Assembly: GCF_012427705.1 (NCBI RefSeq)
Contig: NZ_CP048602.1
Span: 2,914,001 to 2,978,000, forward strand
Origin: Vreelandella piezotolerans
Lineage (GTDB): Bacteria; Pseudomonadota; Gammaproteobacteria; Pseudomonadales; Halomonadaceae
Reading direction: 5' to 3'
DNA length: 64,000 bases
Shown: positions 9,151 through 18,532 of the stretch, one piece after another
How positions within the stretch are numbered: position 1 is the first letter of the stretch
Layout of the letters: the number at the start of each line of letters is the position of its first letter
Position numbers and translations under genes: made by a program
The notes under the pieces: model-generated
Databases searched by the model: none
Told to the model about the DNA's origin: nothing
Seen by the model: only the letters and a program-made list of their open reading frames with translations

Positions 9151-10161
9151 ATGTCCTCTTCTCGGATCGACGCCCTCACTCAGTGGGCGGCGCAACACCA
9201 CGGCCTCGACCGTGCCACTCTTCGCCTCTCTGCTGCGGGCGGTGACGCCAGTTTTAGGCGCTATTTTCGGCTAACGCTACCGGATGGCAACACGCAAATC
9301 ATCATGGATGCGCCACCTGCCCAGGAGGACTCCGCGCCGTTTGTGACCATCGGCCAGCGCTGGCACGCCGCCGGGCTACCGGTTCCCGCCATTCACGCCA
9401 GCGACTTGGAGGCCGGCTTTTTGCTGCTCGACGATCTGGGCGATACGCCGCTGCAGGCTACCTTTACCGACCCGGCACGCACGAAAGAGAACCACTTGGC
9501 GGCGCTGTCACTGATTGCCGAGTTGCAAAACCGCGCCAATCCGGCCGCTCTTCCCGCCTACGATGCCGCCCTGCTCGCCCGGGAACTGGATCTCTTTCCC
9601 GAATGGTGCCTGGAGCGCTGGCTGTCGCTATCCGCTCCCGGCAGTTGGGAAACACTGCGCACGGGCTTGATCGAGCGCGCCCTAGAACAGCCGGTGGTGA
9701 GCGTTCACCGCGATTTCGATGCGATGAATCTGATGTGGCACGATCAGACGCTTTATATGATCGACTTTCAAGACGCCGTGGCAGGCCCGCTCAGCTACGA
9801 CGTCATTTCGCTGTTGCGAGGTCGCTACTGCCGTTTCAGCGCTGACCAGTTTGCCGCGCTAGTGAGTACCTTCTATCAGCAAGCCCGGCAAGAGGGTCGC
9901 TTGACCCGCTCGGTGAGCGAGGCTGCCTTTTTGGCCCAGTGCCACGCGATGGCCGCCCAACGCTCGCTCAAAGTCCTGGGCATTTTTTGTCGATTGACGC
10001 TGCGTGACAGCAAGCAAGGCTACTTGGCCCGCCTGCCGCACTTTTTAACCCACTTGGAAGATAGCTTAATGGCCCTTCCCGAACACGATGAGTTTGCCGA
10101 CTGGGTCCGCGAGGTGCTGCGTCCCGCCATTCTCCAGCGCCTGGAGGCATCAACGCCATGA
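9151..10161 (+). CDS. amgK: N-acetylmuramate/N-acetylglucosamine kinase AmgK
   Basis: Phosphorylates MurNAc and GlcNAc at the anomeric position in the cell-wall recycling route of Pseudomonas and relatives, which bypasses de novo UDP-MurNAc synthesis and underlies intrinsic fosfomycin tolerance. The 336-residue reading starts at ATG 9151, which has AGGAG six bases upstream; a longer frame to 9058 would overlap lptD and is less likely. It is an aminoglycoside-phosphotransferase-fold protein: the catalytic [11 protein letters not shown] loop and the metal-binding [10 protein letters not shown] are both intact. Its stop overlaps the murU ATG (ATGA). Confidence 0.93.
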   Translation: MSSSRIDALTQWAAQHHGLDRATLRLSAAGGDASFRRYFRLTLPDGNTQIIMDAPPAQEDSAPFVTIGQRWHAAGLPVPAIHASDLEAGFLLLDDLGDTPLQATFTDPARTKENHLAALSLIAELQNRANPAALPAYDAALLARELDLFPEWCLERWLSLSAPGSWETLRTGLIERALEQPVVSVHRDFDAMNLMWHDQTLYMIDFQDAVAGPLSYDVISLLRGRYCRFSADQFAALVSTFYQQARQEGRLTRSVSEAAFLAQCHAMAAQRSLKVLGIFCRLTLRDSKQGYLARLPHFLTHLEDSLMALPEHDEFADWVREVLRPAILQRLEASTP

Positions 10162-10820
10162 AAGCGATGATCCTAGCGGCGGGCTTGGGCAAACGGATGC
10201 GCCCACTCACCGACCACTGCCCGAAACCGCTGCTGCCCGTAGCGGGCAAACCGCTGATCGTCCACCACCTGGAGCGTTTGAAGCGTGCGGGCATCGAGGA
10301 GGTGGTGATCAACGTAAGCTACCGTGCCGAGCAGATCATGGGGGCGCTGGGTGATGGCTCGGCACACCAACTGCACCTTCACTGGAGCGTGGAGCCACAA
10401 CCACTCGAAACCGGCGGAGGCATTCGCAAGGCGCTGCCTCTGCTAGGTGAGGCGCCGTTTTTACTCGTCAATGGCGATGTGTGGTGTGATCGCCTGCCCA
10501 GCGCGGCCGCGCTGACAGAGGGCGATCTTGCCCACTTGATCTTGGTGGACAACCCGGAACACCACCCAAACGGCGATTTTGCCCTCGACCGGGGCCGCGT
10601 TACGCCAATGGGAGAGCCACGCCTGACCTACTCCGGTATTGGCATCCTACACCCCGAACTCGTCGCTCGAGAGCCCCTTGGGGCGTTTGCACTGGCACCG
10701 TTGCTAAAGCAAGCCATGGCCAAGCAACGAGTCAGCGGTGAGCATTTTTCCGGCCACTGGGTAGACGTAGGCACCCCGAAACGGCTCGCCGAACTGGAAC
10801 AGCATCTGGCGCAGCCTTGA
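10158..10820 (+). CDS. murU: N-acetylmuramate alpha-1-phosphate uridylyltransferase MurU
   Basis: Converts MurNAc-1-phosphate and UTP to UDP-MurNAc, the step after AmgK. The 220 residues open with the nucleotidyltransferase motif [18 protein letters not shown] followed by CPKPLLPV. The acidic LVNGDVWCD and the late [11 protein letters not shown] motif are also conserved. It overlaps amgK by four bases, and the amgK-murU pair upstream of or beside lptD matches its arrangement in Pseudomonas. There is no terminator between it and the osmC-like gene 94 bases downstream. Confidence 0.94.
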   Translation: MKAMILAAGLGKRMRPLTDHCPKPLLPVAGKPLIVHHLERLKRAGIEEVVINVSYRAEQIMGALGDGSAHQLHLHWSVEPQPLETGGGIRKALPLLGEAPFLLVNGDVWCDRLPSAAALTEGDLAHLILVDNPEHHPNGDFALDRGRVTPMGEPRLTYSGIGILHPELVAREPLGAFALAPLLKQAMAKQRVSGEHFSGHWVDVGTPKRLAELEQHLAQP

Positions 10821-10914
10821 CGCCTGTTAACCGCGCGCGATGAAGCCGTGCGCTGTCGCCTAGAAATGTTATGCTGCGCGACTTACCTATCGTCGCCAAG
10901 ATGAGGAGAGCAAC

Positions 10915-11334
10915 GTGAAAGCACGGGTAAAATGGACCGATGGTCGTCAGTTCGTCGCAGAGTCGGGTAGCGGGCACAGCGTAGTGATCGATGGTCCGCC
11001 CGATCACGGTGGCCGCAATACCGGCCCGCGGCCGATGGAAATGCTGCTGATGGGCATGGGAAGCTGCACCGCTTTCGATATCTTGAACATTCTCGATAAG
11101 GCCCGCGCCGATGTCACCGACTGCGTGGCGGAGCTCGACGCCGAGCGTGCCGACGAAGTGCCCTCTGTGTTTACCAAGATTCACGTCCACTTTGTCGTTA
11201 CAGGCCGCAGCCTGAAAGAAAAGCAGGTACAACGGGCGGTAGAGCTGTCCGCGGAGAAGTATTGCAGCGCCTCGATTATGCTCGTCAACGGCGGCGTCGA
11301 GATTACTCACTCCTTCGAGATTATCGAAGCTTGA
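10915..11334 (+). CDS. OsmC-family protein (YhfA-like)
   Basis: A 139-residue OsmC/Ohr-superfamily protein. Members are dimeric thiol peroxidases or related redox proteins; this one belongs to the YhfA-type branch. The first third carries PRPMEMLLMGMGSCTAFDI with the reactive cysteine after MGMGS. A second cysteine sits in EKYCSASIMLVNGG, the position of the resolving Cys in Ohr. There is a good GAGGAG ribosome-binding site eight bases before ATG 10915. The physiological substrate is unknown. Confidence 0.85.
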   Translation: MKARVKWTDGRQFVAESGSGHSVVIDGPPDHGGRNTGPRPMEMLLMGMGSCTAFDILNILDKARADVTDCVAELDAERADEVPSVFTKIHVHFVVTGRSLKEKQVQRAVELSAEKYCSASIMLVNGGVEITHSFEIIEA

Positions 11335-11400
11335 GCCCTGCGCCGCGAGACGGTCGCTCTGCGTCAAAAAAAATCGCCTGGCCGGATGCAACCCACGCCA

Positions 11401-11428
11401 CGGGCGGGCATAATACGCCCGCTTGTTT
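11401..11428 (+). terminator. Likely intrinsic terminator after the OsmC-family gene
   Basis: CGGGCG at 11401-11406 pairs with CGCCCG at 11416-11421 around a nine-base loop, followed by CTTGTTTCT. The stem is short and the T-run interrupted, so strength is uncertain. It separates the osmC-like gene from speD. Confidence 0.5.
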
Positions 11429-11553
11429 CTCCCCCTACTGCGTAGTGCGGGGCCGCGTCGGACGTCGCGGCTGCTTCAGCACGGTAACAAGTGTTTATCG
11501 GTTCCGGCGCTGGATCGTCGGGGTGTCTTCATCTGCCATAGGGAGGTTCGGAC

Positions 11554-12348
11554 GTGTCAGATAATCTCCGACTCCACGGGTTCAACAACCTGACCAGCTC
11601 GTTGAGCTTCAATATTTACGACATCTGTTACGCCAAGACCGAAGAGCAGCGTGCGGCTTACATCGACTATATCGATGAGCTTTACAACGCCGAACGTTTG
11701 ACGCAGATTCTCAAGGACGTGACCAATATCATCGGCGCCCACGTGCTGAATATTTCACGCCAGGATTACGAACCCCACGGGGCGAGCGTCACCATCCTGA
11801 TCGCCGAGCACGAGCTGGATGAACCCACGCCGGGTCAAACCGAGCCGGGGCCGGGCCCGCTACCGGAAACCGTGGTCGCGCACCTGGACAAGAGCCACGT
11901 GACGGTGCACAGCTACCCAGAATCGCACCCGGACAACGGCATTAGTACCTTCCGTTTGGATATCGATGTCTCGACCTGTGGTCATATCAGCCCGCTGAAA
12001 GCGCTGAACTACCTGATCCACAGCTTCGACTCCGACATCGTGACCATGGATTACCGCGTACGTGGTTTTACCCGGGACGTGGATGGCAAAAAACTGTTCA
12101 TTGATCACGATATCACGTCCATTCAGGACTACTTGGCAGAAGATACCAAGCAGGCCTACCAGATGATTGACGTGAATGTGTATCAAGAAAACATGTTCCA
12201 CACCAAGATGCTGCTCAAGGATTTCGAACTGGATAACTACCTGTTCGGCACCTCACGTCGCGACATCACCTTCGAAGAAGCACGAGACATCGAAAGCCGT
12301 CTGCGCAAAGAGATGCTGGAAATTTTCTACTCCCGCAACCTCGACTAA
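11554..12348 (+). CDS. speD: S-adenosylmethionine decarboxylase proenzyme (long bacterial type)
   Basis: Decarboxylates S-adenosylmethionine to supply the aminopropyl donor for spermidine. The 264-residue length and sequence match the E. coli-type enzyme. The processing site is visible in [17 protein letters not shown]: self-cleavage before this serine-type position yields the beta chain and the pyruvoyl alpha chain. It begins at a GTG (11554) preceded by GGGAGGT. No speE is adjacent. It converges on the lpxL-type gene and shares the terminator at 12381-12407. Confidence 0.95.
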   Translation: MSDNLRLHGFNNLTSSLSFNIYDICYAKTEEQRAAYIDYIDELYNAERLTQILKDVTNIIGAHVLNISRQDYEPHGASVTILIAEHELDEPTPGQTEPGPGPLPETVVAHLDKSHVTVHSYPESHPDNGISTFRLDIDVSTCGHISPLKALNYLIHSFDSDIVTMDYRVRGFTRDVDGKKLFIDHDITSIQDYLAEDTKQAYQMIDVNVYQENMFHTKMLLKDFELDNYLFGTSRRDITFEEARDIESRLRKEMLEIFYSRNLD

Positions 12349-12380
12349 TACATGGCTGTAAGACCGCCTCGATACCAATG

Positions 12381-12407
12381 AAAAGCTGCCCGCGGGCAGC
12401 TTTTTTC
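12381..12407. terminator. Bidirectional terminator between speD and the LpxL-type gene
   Basis: AAAAGCTGCC followed directly by CGCGGGCAGCTTTTTT forms a strong GC stem with A-rich and T-rich flanks, so it can stop transcription in both directions. It lies in the 82-base gap between two convergent genes. Confidence 0.88.
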
Positions 12408-12430
12408 TTACCTTGACTGGGCAGCGATGG

Positions 12431-13345
12431 CTAGTAAACACTCTCCTCGCCCTCTGGGCGAGTCTTGAACCGCCGATGCAGCCATAGATACTGCTCGGGA
12501 TGTTTGCGTATCGCCCGCTCGATGAAGACATTCACCCGCGAGGCATCGGCCATTTCATCCCCACTAGGGAACTCCTCGAACGCCGGCAAACACTCGATGG
12601 TGTAGGTGCGATTATCCGGGTTGCGGTGGAACATCAGCGGAACGACGGGGGCGCCCGTCATGCGGGCGATTTTCGAGGTGAGACGGATGGTCGCCGCCGG
12701 CTGACCAAACAGCGGCGCAAAGACGCTGACATCGCGGCCGAAATCCTGATCCGGTGAGTACCACACGATGTGCCCCGCTTTGATGCGGCGCACCACGCCG
12801 CGCAGGTCATGGCGATCAATGGCTTGGCCAAAGATGCGTGAACGTGCTCGGGTCATGAATCGCTCGAAGAGCGGGTTGTTATGGGGGCGGTAAACCACAT
12901 CTGCCGGGAAGAACAGCGAGTGTAACGCCCCGCCTAAGTCCAGCGTCGAAAAGTGGATACCCACCACCAGCACGCCTTTGCCCTGGGCTTTAGCGCGTGC
13001 AAGGTGCTCTTGGCCGTGATAGGCCACTCGATGACGCAGCCCTTCGGCATCACGACACCAGCCAGTTGCGGTTTCGACCAAACCGATCCCGTTGGCAATG
13101 AAGGTCTCTTTGACCAGTTGGCGCTGCTCGTCGGCGCTTTTTTCTGGAAAGCAGAGCGCGATGTTCGTGGCGGTGATGTGCCGACGACGCTTCACGAAGC
13201 GCCACGCCAGCAGGCCAATCGCTTTCCCCACCCAGAGCTTCACGCGCCAAGGAAGCCACGCGGCCACGTACATAAGGCCAATCGCCAGCCATGTTGGCCA
13301 GTAACGAGGGTGCGCAAAGGAGCGCGGATTAGACGCGTTAGACAT
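12431..13345 (-). CDS. lpxL: LpxL/LpxP-type lipid A lauroyl (palmitoleoyl) acyltransferase
   Basis: Transfers a secondary acyl chain from acyl-ACP onto the Kdo2-lipid IVA precursor at the inner membrane. The 304 residues begin with an N-terminal amphipathic/membrane segment (WPTWLAIGLMYVAAWLPW, about 14-31). They contain the catalytic HxxxxD box as HFSTLD (about residues 138-143), YSPDQDFG further on, and a late HPEQYLWLHRRFKTRPEGE motif typical of HtrB/LpxL proteins. The symbol is given at family level: LpxL, LpxP and LpxM cannot be separated firmly by eye. It is adjacent to alr, transcribed in the same direction. Confidence 0.88.
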   Translation of the reverse strand: MSNASNPRSFAHPRYWPTWLAIGLMYVAAWLPWRVKLWVGKAIGLLAWRFVKRRRHITATNIALCFPEKSADEQRQLVKETFIANGIGLVETATGWCRDAEGLRHRVAYHGQEHLARAKAQGKGVLVVGIHFSTLDLGGALHSLFFPADVVYRPHNNPLFERFMTRARSRIFGQAIDRHDLRGVVRRIKAGHIVWYSPDQDFGRDVSVFAPLFGQPAATIRLTSKIARMTGAPVVPLMFHRNPDNRTYTIECLPAFEEFPSGDEMADASRVNVFIERAIRKHPEQYLWLHRRFKTRPEGEESVY

Positions 13346-13357
13346 ACCGATAACCGT

Positions 13358-14458
13358 TCAAACGTTAGCCCCATGATAACGCCGAGGAGCTCTAGGCAGC
13401 ACCCCGGTGAGCAGTGTATAGCTGATGGTAGCGCAATAGCGGGCCACCTCATCCACCGGCAGTACGGCGCCATTGCTGGCTGCTCCCCATAGCACCACTT
13501 CACTGCCAATGGCCGCTTCGGGTACATCGGTCACGTCCACCGTCAGCATGTCCATCGACACCTTTCCAGCAATCGGGCAGCGCTGGCCATTGACTAGCAC
13601 CGGCGTGCCGTCGACCGCGTGGCGATCATAGCCATCGCCATACCCTGCCGCCACCACGGCAATCTTGGAGGGACGCGGGGCCTTCCAGCGCCCGCCGTAG
13701 CCGACCTGCTCGCCGGTATCGAGTTCGCGCAGCGCGATGATTTTCGAGCGTAACGACATGACCGGGCGTAGCTGGCGGGTGACGTCGTTGGCCACTTCCA
13801 GCGGGTCGCTGCCATAGAGCATCACCCCAGGGCGATTCCAATCACCGTGAGCGACTGGCCAGGCCAGCGTCGCCGGAGAGTTGGCCAAACACAGCGGTGC
13901 CTTCAGTTCATCCGCTAGCCCTTGCAGCACGCGCATCTGCTGGTTGAAGACGCTAGGGTCTTGGGCATCGGCACTGGCAAAGTGGCTCATAAGGTGCAGC
14001 GCCGTTACCTGGGGTGCGTCGACCAGCCGCTGCCACACGCTGGCCACTTGCTCGGGCGAGAACCCCAGCCGGTGCATGCCGGAATCCACCTTCAGCCAAA
14101 CAGGAATCGGCTGCCGGGGCGAATAAGACAGCAGCGCCTCTACCTGCCAGGCGCTATGAACGCTGATCCACAGACGGTGTTCATCTACCAGGGCCAGCTC
14201 GTCGGCGTCGAAGATACCCTCGAGCAGGACAATGGGGGCTTGGATACCGCCTTCACGCAGGCTCAACGCTTCTTCGATGCACGCCACGGCAAAGGCCGGG
14301 ACGTCGGCTTCCAGCGCACGGGCGCAGGCCAGTGCTCCATGCCCATAGGCGTCGGCTTTGATCACCGCTACCGAGCGGCTTTGCGGGGCGCAGCGACACG
14401 CCAGTCGATAGTTGTGACGCAGGGCGTCCAAATCAATATGGGCCACTAGCGGGCGCAT
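13358..14458 (-). CDS. alr: Alanine racemase
   Basis: A PLP-dependent enzyme that interconverts L- and D-alanine for peptidoglycan. The 366 residues contain the PLP-lysine motif AVIKADAYGHGA (Lys34) and the second-base tyrosine region EQVGYGGRW (about 255). SMDMLTVDVTD follows, and the fold is the usual TIM barrel plus beta domain. The SMDM and GYGDGY motifs support the biosynthetic/catabolic alanine-racemase class over ornithine or lysine racemases, although context cannot say whether it is alr or dadX. Confidence 0.94.
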   Translation of the reverse strand: MRPLVAHIDLDALRHNYRLACRCAPQSRSVAVIKADAYGHGALACARALEADVPAFAVACIEEALSLREGGIQAPIVLLEGIFDADELALVDEHRLWISVHSAWQVEALLSYSPRQPIPVWLKVDSGMHRLGFSPEQVASVWQRLVDAPQVTALHLMSHFASADAQDPSVFNQQMRVLQGLADELKAPLCLANSPATLAWPVAHGDWNRPGVMLYGSDPLEVANDVTRQLRPVMSLRSKIIALRELDTGEQVGYGGRWKAPRPSKIAVVAAGYGDGYDRHAVDGTPVLVNGQRCPIAGKVSMDMLTVDVTDVPEAAIGSEVVLWGAASNGAVLPVDEVARYCATISYTLLTGVLPRAPRRYHGANV

Positions 14459-14605
14459 GGCATTCTCGCTCTTTCATCTACCATTTCATTCACTATCTCG
14501 TTCACCCTCTCATTCACTCCTGCATGGGCAGGTAATGCCGCTGGCGGATGGACAATGCTGACACGATCAAGCGTCCCGCCCGGCAGCGGTGGAAAACCTT
14601 TCGCC

Positions 14606-14641
14606 CAAAAACAGCGCACCGAGTGGGTCACTCGGTGCGCT
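14606..14641 (-). terminator. Intrinsic terminator of rpoS
   Basis: On the minus strand AGCGCACCGAGTG pairs with its complement to give a stem of about 13 base pairs, followed by GTTTTTGGG. It lies 58 bases beyond the rpoS stop and before the alr promoter region. Confidence 0.87.
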
Positions 14642-14698
14642 ATCTGTGCTGCGTGCCTAGGCTTGGCCAGAACGGCTGACGCGACTCACGACGATCGC

Positions 14699-15673
14699 CT
14701 AGCTCTCGAAAATCGCGTCGAGAGAGAGGCCCTGTTTTTCCAGCGAGCGGCGTAGCTTCTTTAGCGCTTCTACCTGGATTTGACGCACCCGCTCACGGGT
14801 GAGACCAATTTCGGCACCCACCTCTTCTAGCGTTGCCGCCTCGTGGCCGCGTAGACCAAAGCGACGCACCACGACTTCTCGCTGCTTCTCGCTCAGTTCA
14901 TCCAGCCAGTGGTCTACGTGCTCACGCACGTCGCCGTCCACTAAGCAGGCTTCCGGGCCGAGTACTTCATCATCGGTGAGCGTATCGATCAGCGGCTTGT
15001 CGCTTTCGCCTCCCATGGGATAATCCACCGACGATACTCGTTCGTTCAGCCCGAGCATTTTCTTGACCGTCTCGACCGGCTTGTCGAGATGTTCGGCAAT
15101 CTCTTCGGCGGTGGCTTCGTGGTCCAGCTTTTGGGTCAGTTCACGAGCAGCGCGCAGATAAATATTCAGCTCTTTAACCACATGGATAGGCAGACGAATG
15201 GTGCGCGTCTGATTCATCAACGCACGCTCGATGGTCTGGCGAATCCACCATGTGGCGTACGTCGAGAAGCGAAAACCCCGTTCGGGATCGAACTTCTCTA
15301 CCGCACGGATCAAACCAAGATTACCTTCTTCGATCAGATCGAGCAGCGTCAACCCCCGGTTCAAGTAACGTCTGGCAATTTTAACCACCAAGCGCAAGTT
15401 CGACTCGATCATCCTCGAACGTCCCAGGGCATCGCCTTTACGCGCCAAGCGTCCGTAATACACTTCTTCTTCCGGCGTCAGTAGCGGAGAAAAGCCAATC
15501 TCATTGAGGTAGATCTGTGTCGCGTCCAAGCTTTGAGTCGATTGACGATCTTCACGGCCTAGCGCTTTTTCGAACGCATCCTCTTCGGCTGTGGCGTCGT
15601 CATCGGCGTCATCCAACGCCTCTTCAACTTCATCCAGGTCAATCTCCTGTAGGTCCTTCTCCAGCATACTCAT
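14699..15673 (-). CDS. rpoS: RNA polymerase sigma factor RpoS
   Basis: Stationary-phase and general-stress sigma factor of the sigma-70 group 2. I choose ATG 15673 (324 residues) because a GGGGG run lies seven bases upstream; ATGs at 15679 and 15667 are also possible. Region 1.2/2 reads [17 protein letters not shown] and then [17 protein letters not shown] with [16 protein letters not shown]. Region 3 is [15 protein letters not shown], and region 4 ends in [18 protein letters not shown]. The acidic N-terminal stretch ([20 protein letters not shown]) is longer and more acidic than in E. coli. It follows nlpD, which in other gammaproteobacteria contains the main rpoS promoter. Confidence 0.96.
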   Translation of the reverse strand: MSMLEKDLQEIDLDEVEEALDDADDDATAEEDAFEKALGREDRQSTQSLDATQIYLNEIGFSPLLTPEEEVYYGRLARKGDALGRSRMIESNLRLVVKIARRYLNRGLTLLDLIEEGNLGLIRAVEKFDPERGFRFSTYATWWIRQTIERALMNQTRTIRLPIHVVKELNIYLRAARELTQKLDHEATAEEIAEHLDKPVETVKKMLGLNERVSSVDYPMGGESDKPLIDTLTDDEVLGPEACLVDGDVREHVDHWLDELSEKQREVVVRRFGLRGHEAATLEEVGAEIGLTRERVRQIQVEALKKLRRSLEKQGLSLDAIFES

Positions 15674-15823
15674 GGTCATACCCCCGTGGTTTCGCCTATC
15701 CGCCATGTAGAAAAGTAAGGGTGGTCGCACTTCCTGTGCGCGTGCACCTTATTGTTATATGACGCCCTGAATCAGCTGTTCGGGTAGTCTTGGCAGGTCT
15801 ACCTTACACCCGCCAAGGGATGA

Positions 15824-16864
15824 CTAGCGAGAGGGCAGATAGTCCAACGGATTTTGCGGCTGGCCATCGCGGCGCACCTCAAAATGCAGTTTGACGGCAT
15901 CTGCATCGCTATCGCCCATCGTGGCGATGACTTCACCAGCCTCGACGACATCATTCTCTTTTACGCTCAAACTATCATTGTGTGCGTAGGCACTGAGAAA
16001 CTGATCGTTGTGTTTCAGTAGTATTAGGTTACCGTAACCGCGTACGCCGCTACCGGCGTAGACCACGATCCCAGGACCTGCAGCACGGACAGGTTGCCCC
16101 TTTTGTCCGGCGATATCAATCCCAGCGGTGATGCTGCCGCCTTGCCCGAACTCGCCGGTCACTTGGCCGTCGGTGGGCCAGCGCCAGTCGATGTTTTCGG
16201 CAGGCGTAAAGGTCCGTGACGAACGATCGGTGCGGGCAGCTTGAGCCGGCTCAGCGGCAGGCTCTGGTGCGGCGGCGGGTGTCGGCTCAGGTTCCGGCGC
16301 GGGTGCCCGCTCGGGCTCGGGCTCCTGCTCGGGCTGAGTGCTTGGCTGCTGGGGAGCAGCCACCTCAGACGCCTCGGTAGCGGCAGCGACCTGTTGAGAC
16401 GCCTCGACCGCCGTGCGCTCCGCACGCTCTGCCGTTAGCCGCTGGTTGCGCTCGATGGCACTCTCGTCCGGCAGCAGCCAGTCGAGTTCCTGGTCATTGC
16501 TCGCCACGGCAGTGGCTTGTGGTTGTAGCCCCGTAGCAACGGCACCGCTGGTCGAAGCGGGTGACGCGTTGCCGCCAGACGCAGTCGACATGCCTCCCGC
16601 GCCTTCACGCAAAGCGATGGTTTGACCAGGATAAATTTGGTAAGGCGCGTCGATATTGTTGATGGCGGCGAGCTGGCGATAGTCCAGATTGTGCTGCCAC
16701 GCGATGCCATAGAGCGTATCGCCTGCTTTGACGGTGTACTGTGGTGAGTTTTCCACCGCACGGCGTGCGTCGCTCAAATCGCGCACCTGGGGGGTGTTGG
16801 ACTGCTGACTGGCACAGCCACTCACCGCCAGTGCAAGCACCGTCATCATAAAAACCTTACGCAT
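15824..16864 (-). CDS. nlpD: NlpD-like murein-hydrolase activator lipoprotein (LysM + M23)
   Basis: Outer-membrane lipoprotein that activates the amidase AmiC during septum splitting in E. coli. The start is ATG 16864, with AGGAG about nine bases upstream (346 residues); an in-frame codon at 16948 would run into the preceding gene. A lipobox LAVSGC precedes CASQQSN. A LysM domain occupies about residues 45-90 (YTVKAGDTLYGIAWQHNLDYR). A linker made mostly of Pro, Glu and Ala repeats spans about 165-215. A degenerate M23 peptidase domain ends with YLPSR; its HNDSL and LHFEVRRDG stretches lack the full zinc-ligand set, as in NlpD/EnvC. It is upstream of rpoS. Confidence 0.92.
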   Translation of the reverse strand: MRKVFMMTVLALAVSGCASQQSNTPQVRDLSDARRAVENSPQYTVKAGDTLYGIAWQHNLDYRQLAAINNIDAPYQIYPGQTIALREGAGGMSTASGGNASPASTSGAVATGLQPQATAVASNDQELDWLLPDESAIERNQRLTAERAERTAVEASQQVAAATEASEVAAPQQPSTQPEQEPEPERAPAPEPEPTPAAAPEPAAEPAQAARTDRSSRTFTPAENIDWRWPTDGQVTGEFGQGGSITAGIDIAGQKGQPVRAAGPGIVVYAGSGVRGYGNLILLKHNDQFLSAYAHNDSLSVKENDVVEAGEVIATMGDSDADAVKLHFEVRRDGQPQNPLDYLPSR

Positions 16865-16892
16865 GGAAACCCTACTCCTGTTCAACGCCGTG

Positions 16893-17858
16893 CTAACGAT
16901 CAATGGAACGATTATCTGTCGAGTGATGCTGGGCATGAGTGGCCGCACGCCGGTTGAGCGCTACGACGAGTAGCGCACCGACGACCATCAACGTTATCAC
17001 GCCAGTTACCTGTGCCGACGCCCCTGTCAGCACGGCGTAATCGCTGGGTAACAAATAGCGGTAAGCCAGCGGGATCATCTGCCCATCGGGGCCTAGCTGG
17101 TAGCGTAACAGTTCACGCCAGGGCCAGAGAACCGGTAGCGAGCCGATAATGAAGCCCAGCAGCAGCTGCAACGTCGCGCCATGGTAGCGCCGTAGCAGCC
17201 ACGATAGCAGGCGCGACGAGAGTGCCAGCCCCACCACACAGCCCATTCCAAACAGTATGATAATACCGATGTCGAAGCTGCGAATAGCCCCCATGATGGT
17301 GCCGTAGAGCCCCATCGTCAGCAGTAAAAAGCTGCCCGATACGCCGGGCAGCAACATGGCACTGATCGCAATGGCACCCGCCAGGATGACGACTAGCGAC
17401 TCGTTACCCACCATGAGCACCAGCGGCATTAGGCTCGGCAACCATTCGGCGAGCATCAAGCCGATGAGCAGCGGCAGCAAGTACCAAATTTTCCATCGAT
17501 CACCGGCTTGACCGACCACCAAGGCCGACGCCGCGACCAGCCCAAAAAAGAAGCCTTCCAACAGTAGCGGATAGGCCTCCATCAGCCACAGCGCCAAGTG
17601 GGCAACGCTGAACAAGCTGACCGCCACACCCAGCAGCAGCGGCAGCAAAAAGGCCACGTTCAAATGCTGCGACAGCCCTTTCCAGCCGCCGCGGCGCCAT
17701 GCGCCAAGGGCGCTGGGGCCAAACTGCTTGATGGTATCGATGAGTTCTTCGTAAATACCGGTAATAAAGGCAATCGTGCCTCCCGAGACGCCGGGAACGG
17801 CATCGGCCGCGCCCATCCCAGCGCCTCGCAAAAACAGTCCTAGGGGTCGACGCTTCAA
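16893..17858 (-). CDS. DUF368 integral membrane protein, TTG start coupled to pcm
   Basis: A polytopic inner-membrane protein of 321 residues with about nine hydrophobic segments. DUF368 (PopT/ArnT-like in recent literature) has been linked to recycling of undecaprenyl-phosphate across the membrane; that link is family knowledge and untested here. The signature GMGAADAVPGVSGGTIAF follows the start closely. A second, inverted copy of the motif (LLPGVSGSFLLLTMG) lies mid-protein, as expected of the family's internal duplication. Start choice: TTG at 17858 overlaps the pcm TGA, with AAGGAG seven bases upstream; extending to 17951 would bury 30 codons inside pcm. Confidence 0.85.
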   Translation of the reverse strand: MKRRPLGLFLRGAGMGAADAVPGVSGGTIAFITGIYEELIDTIKQFGPSALGAWRRGGWKGLSQHLNVAFLLPLLLGVAVSLFSVAHLALWLMEAYPLLLEGFFFGLVAASALVVGQAGDRWKIWYLLPLLIGLMLAEWLPSLMPLVLMVGNESLVVILAGAIAISAMLLPGVSGSFLLLTMGLYGTIMGAIRSFDIGIIILFGMGCVVGLALSSRLLSWLLRRYHGATLQLLLGFIIGSLPVLWPWRELLRYQLGPDGQMIPLAYRYLLPSDYAVLTGASAQVTGVITLMVVGALLVVALNRRAATHAQHHSTDNRSIDR

Positions 17859-18532
17859 TCCACCACTCCTTGCAATAAAGGTACGAAACGCACGGGTTCT
17901 AAGCGGCGCTTTTCGAAGGCGGAGCCAATCCGCTTGATTTGGGTCAGCCACTGGCTGCCGTCTGGCTCTTCCAGCGGCGCGATCATCACGCCATCGGGGC
18001 GGAGCTGTTCCAGCAGCGCCTCAGGCAGCGTTTGCGCACAAGCGGTGAGCAGGATGACGTCGAAAGGGGCTGCTTCCGGCCACCCCTCACCGCCATCGGC
18101 GACGGCCAGCGTGGCCGGTGCTTGCAGCCGCCAAAGACGTTCGGCGGCACGCTCGTGCAGGGTATAGATTCGCTCCACGGAGTAAAGCGTTTCTACCAGC
18201 CGCGATAGAATCAGTGTTTGATAGCCTGAGCCAGTGCCCACTTCTAGCACGCACCGGGGCGATGCGCGCAGCACTAACTCCGTCATGCGCGCCACCGTTA
18301 GCGGCTGCGACAGCGTTTGGCCGAAGCCAATGGGCAGTGCGGTGTCTTCATAAGCGCGATGGGCCAGCGCTTCGTCGACGAACAGATGGCGAGGCTCGCT
18401 GGCCATGACGTCCAGTACGCGCGGGTCGCTCACGCCTTGCTGGACCAGGCGCTCGATCATACGATCTCGAGTGCGCTGAGAGGTCATGCCCCGCCCGCGC
18501 AGCTCCCTAGGGGATAGATCAGGCAAAGGCAT
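17855..18532 (-). CDS. pcm: Protein-L-isoaspartate O-methyltransferase
   Basis: Repairs isoaspartyl residues in damaged proteins by SAM-dependent methylation. The 225-residue reading starts at ATG 18532 and overlaps the end of surE by 14 bases. A second candidate, ATG 18487 ([10 protein letters not shown]), matches the start of Pseudomonas Pcm and would give 210 residues. Motifs: [30 protein letters not shown] and the SAM loop [12 protein letters not shown], then a late VRFVPLLQG. It is part of the tightly packed surE-pcm-DUF368 run and its TGA overlaps the next start. Confidence 0.94.
   Translation of the reverse strand: MPLPDLSPRELRGRGMTSQRTRDRMIERLVQQGVSDPRVLDVMASEPRHLFVDEALAHRAYEDTALPIGFGQTLSQPLTVARMTELVLRASPRCVLEVGTGSGYQTLILSRLVETLYSVERIYTLHERAAERLWRLQAPATLAVADGGEGWPEAAPFDVILLTACAQTLPEALLEQLRPDGVMIAPLEEPDGSQWLTQIKRIGSAFEKRRLEPVRFVPLLQGVVD
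17866..17871 (-). promoter_or_regulatory. Shine-Dalgarno AAGGAG that fixes a TTG start for the DUF368 gene
   Basis: AAGGAG on the minus strand sits seven bases before TTG 17858 and inside the last codons of pcm. No ATG or GTG in the same frame lies nearby, so this site decides the start. Confidence 0.75.

Noticed and set aside
15580..15670. The acidic N-terminus of RpoS as a frameshift or foreign segment
   Set aside because: It is in frame, and an Asp/Glu-rich start agrees with an acidic proteome of a halophile.
16250..16440. The Pro/Glu/Ala-rich repeat in NlpD as a further client tract of the TTL-like system
   Set aside because: It is a proline-rich linker between LysM and M23 domains, common in NlpD, and lacks the special leader.
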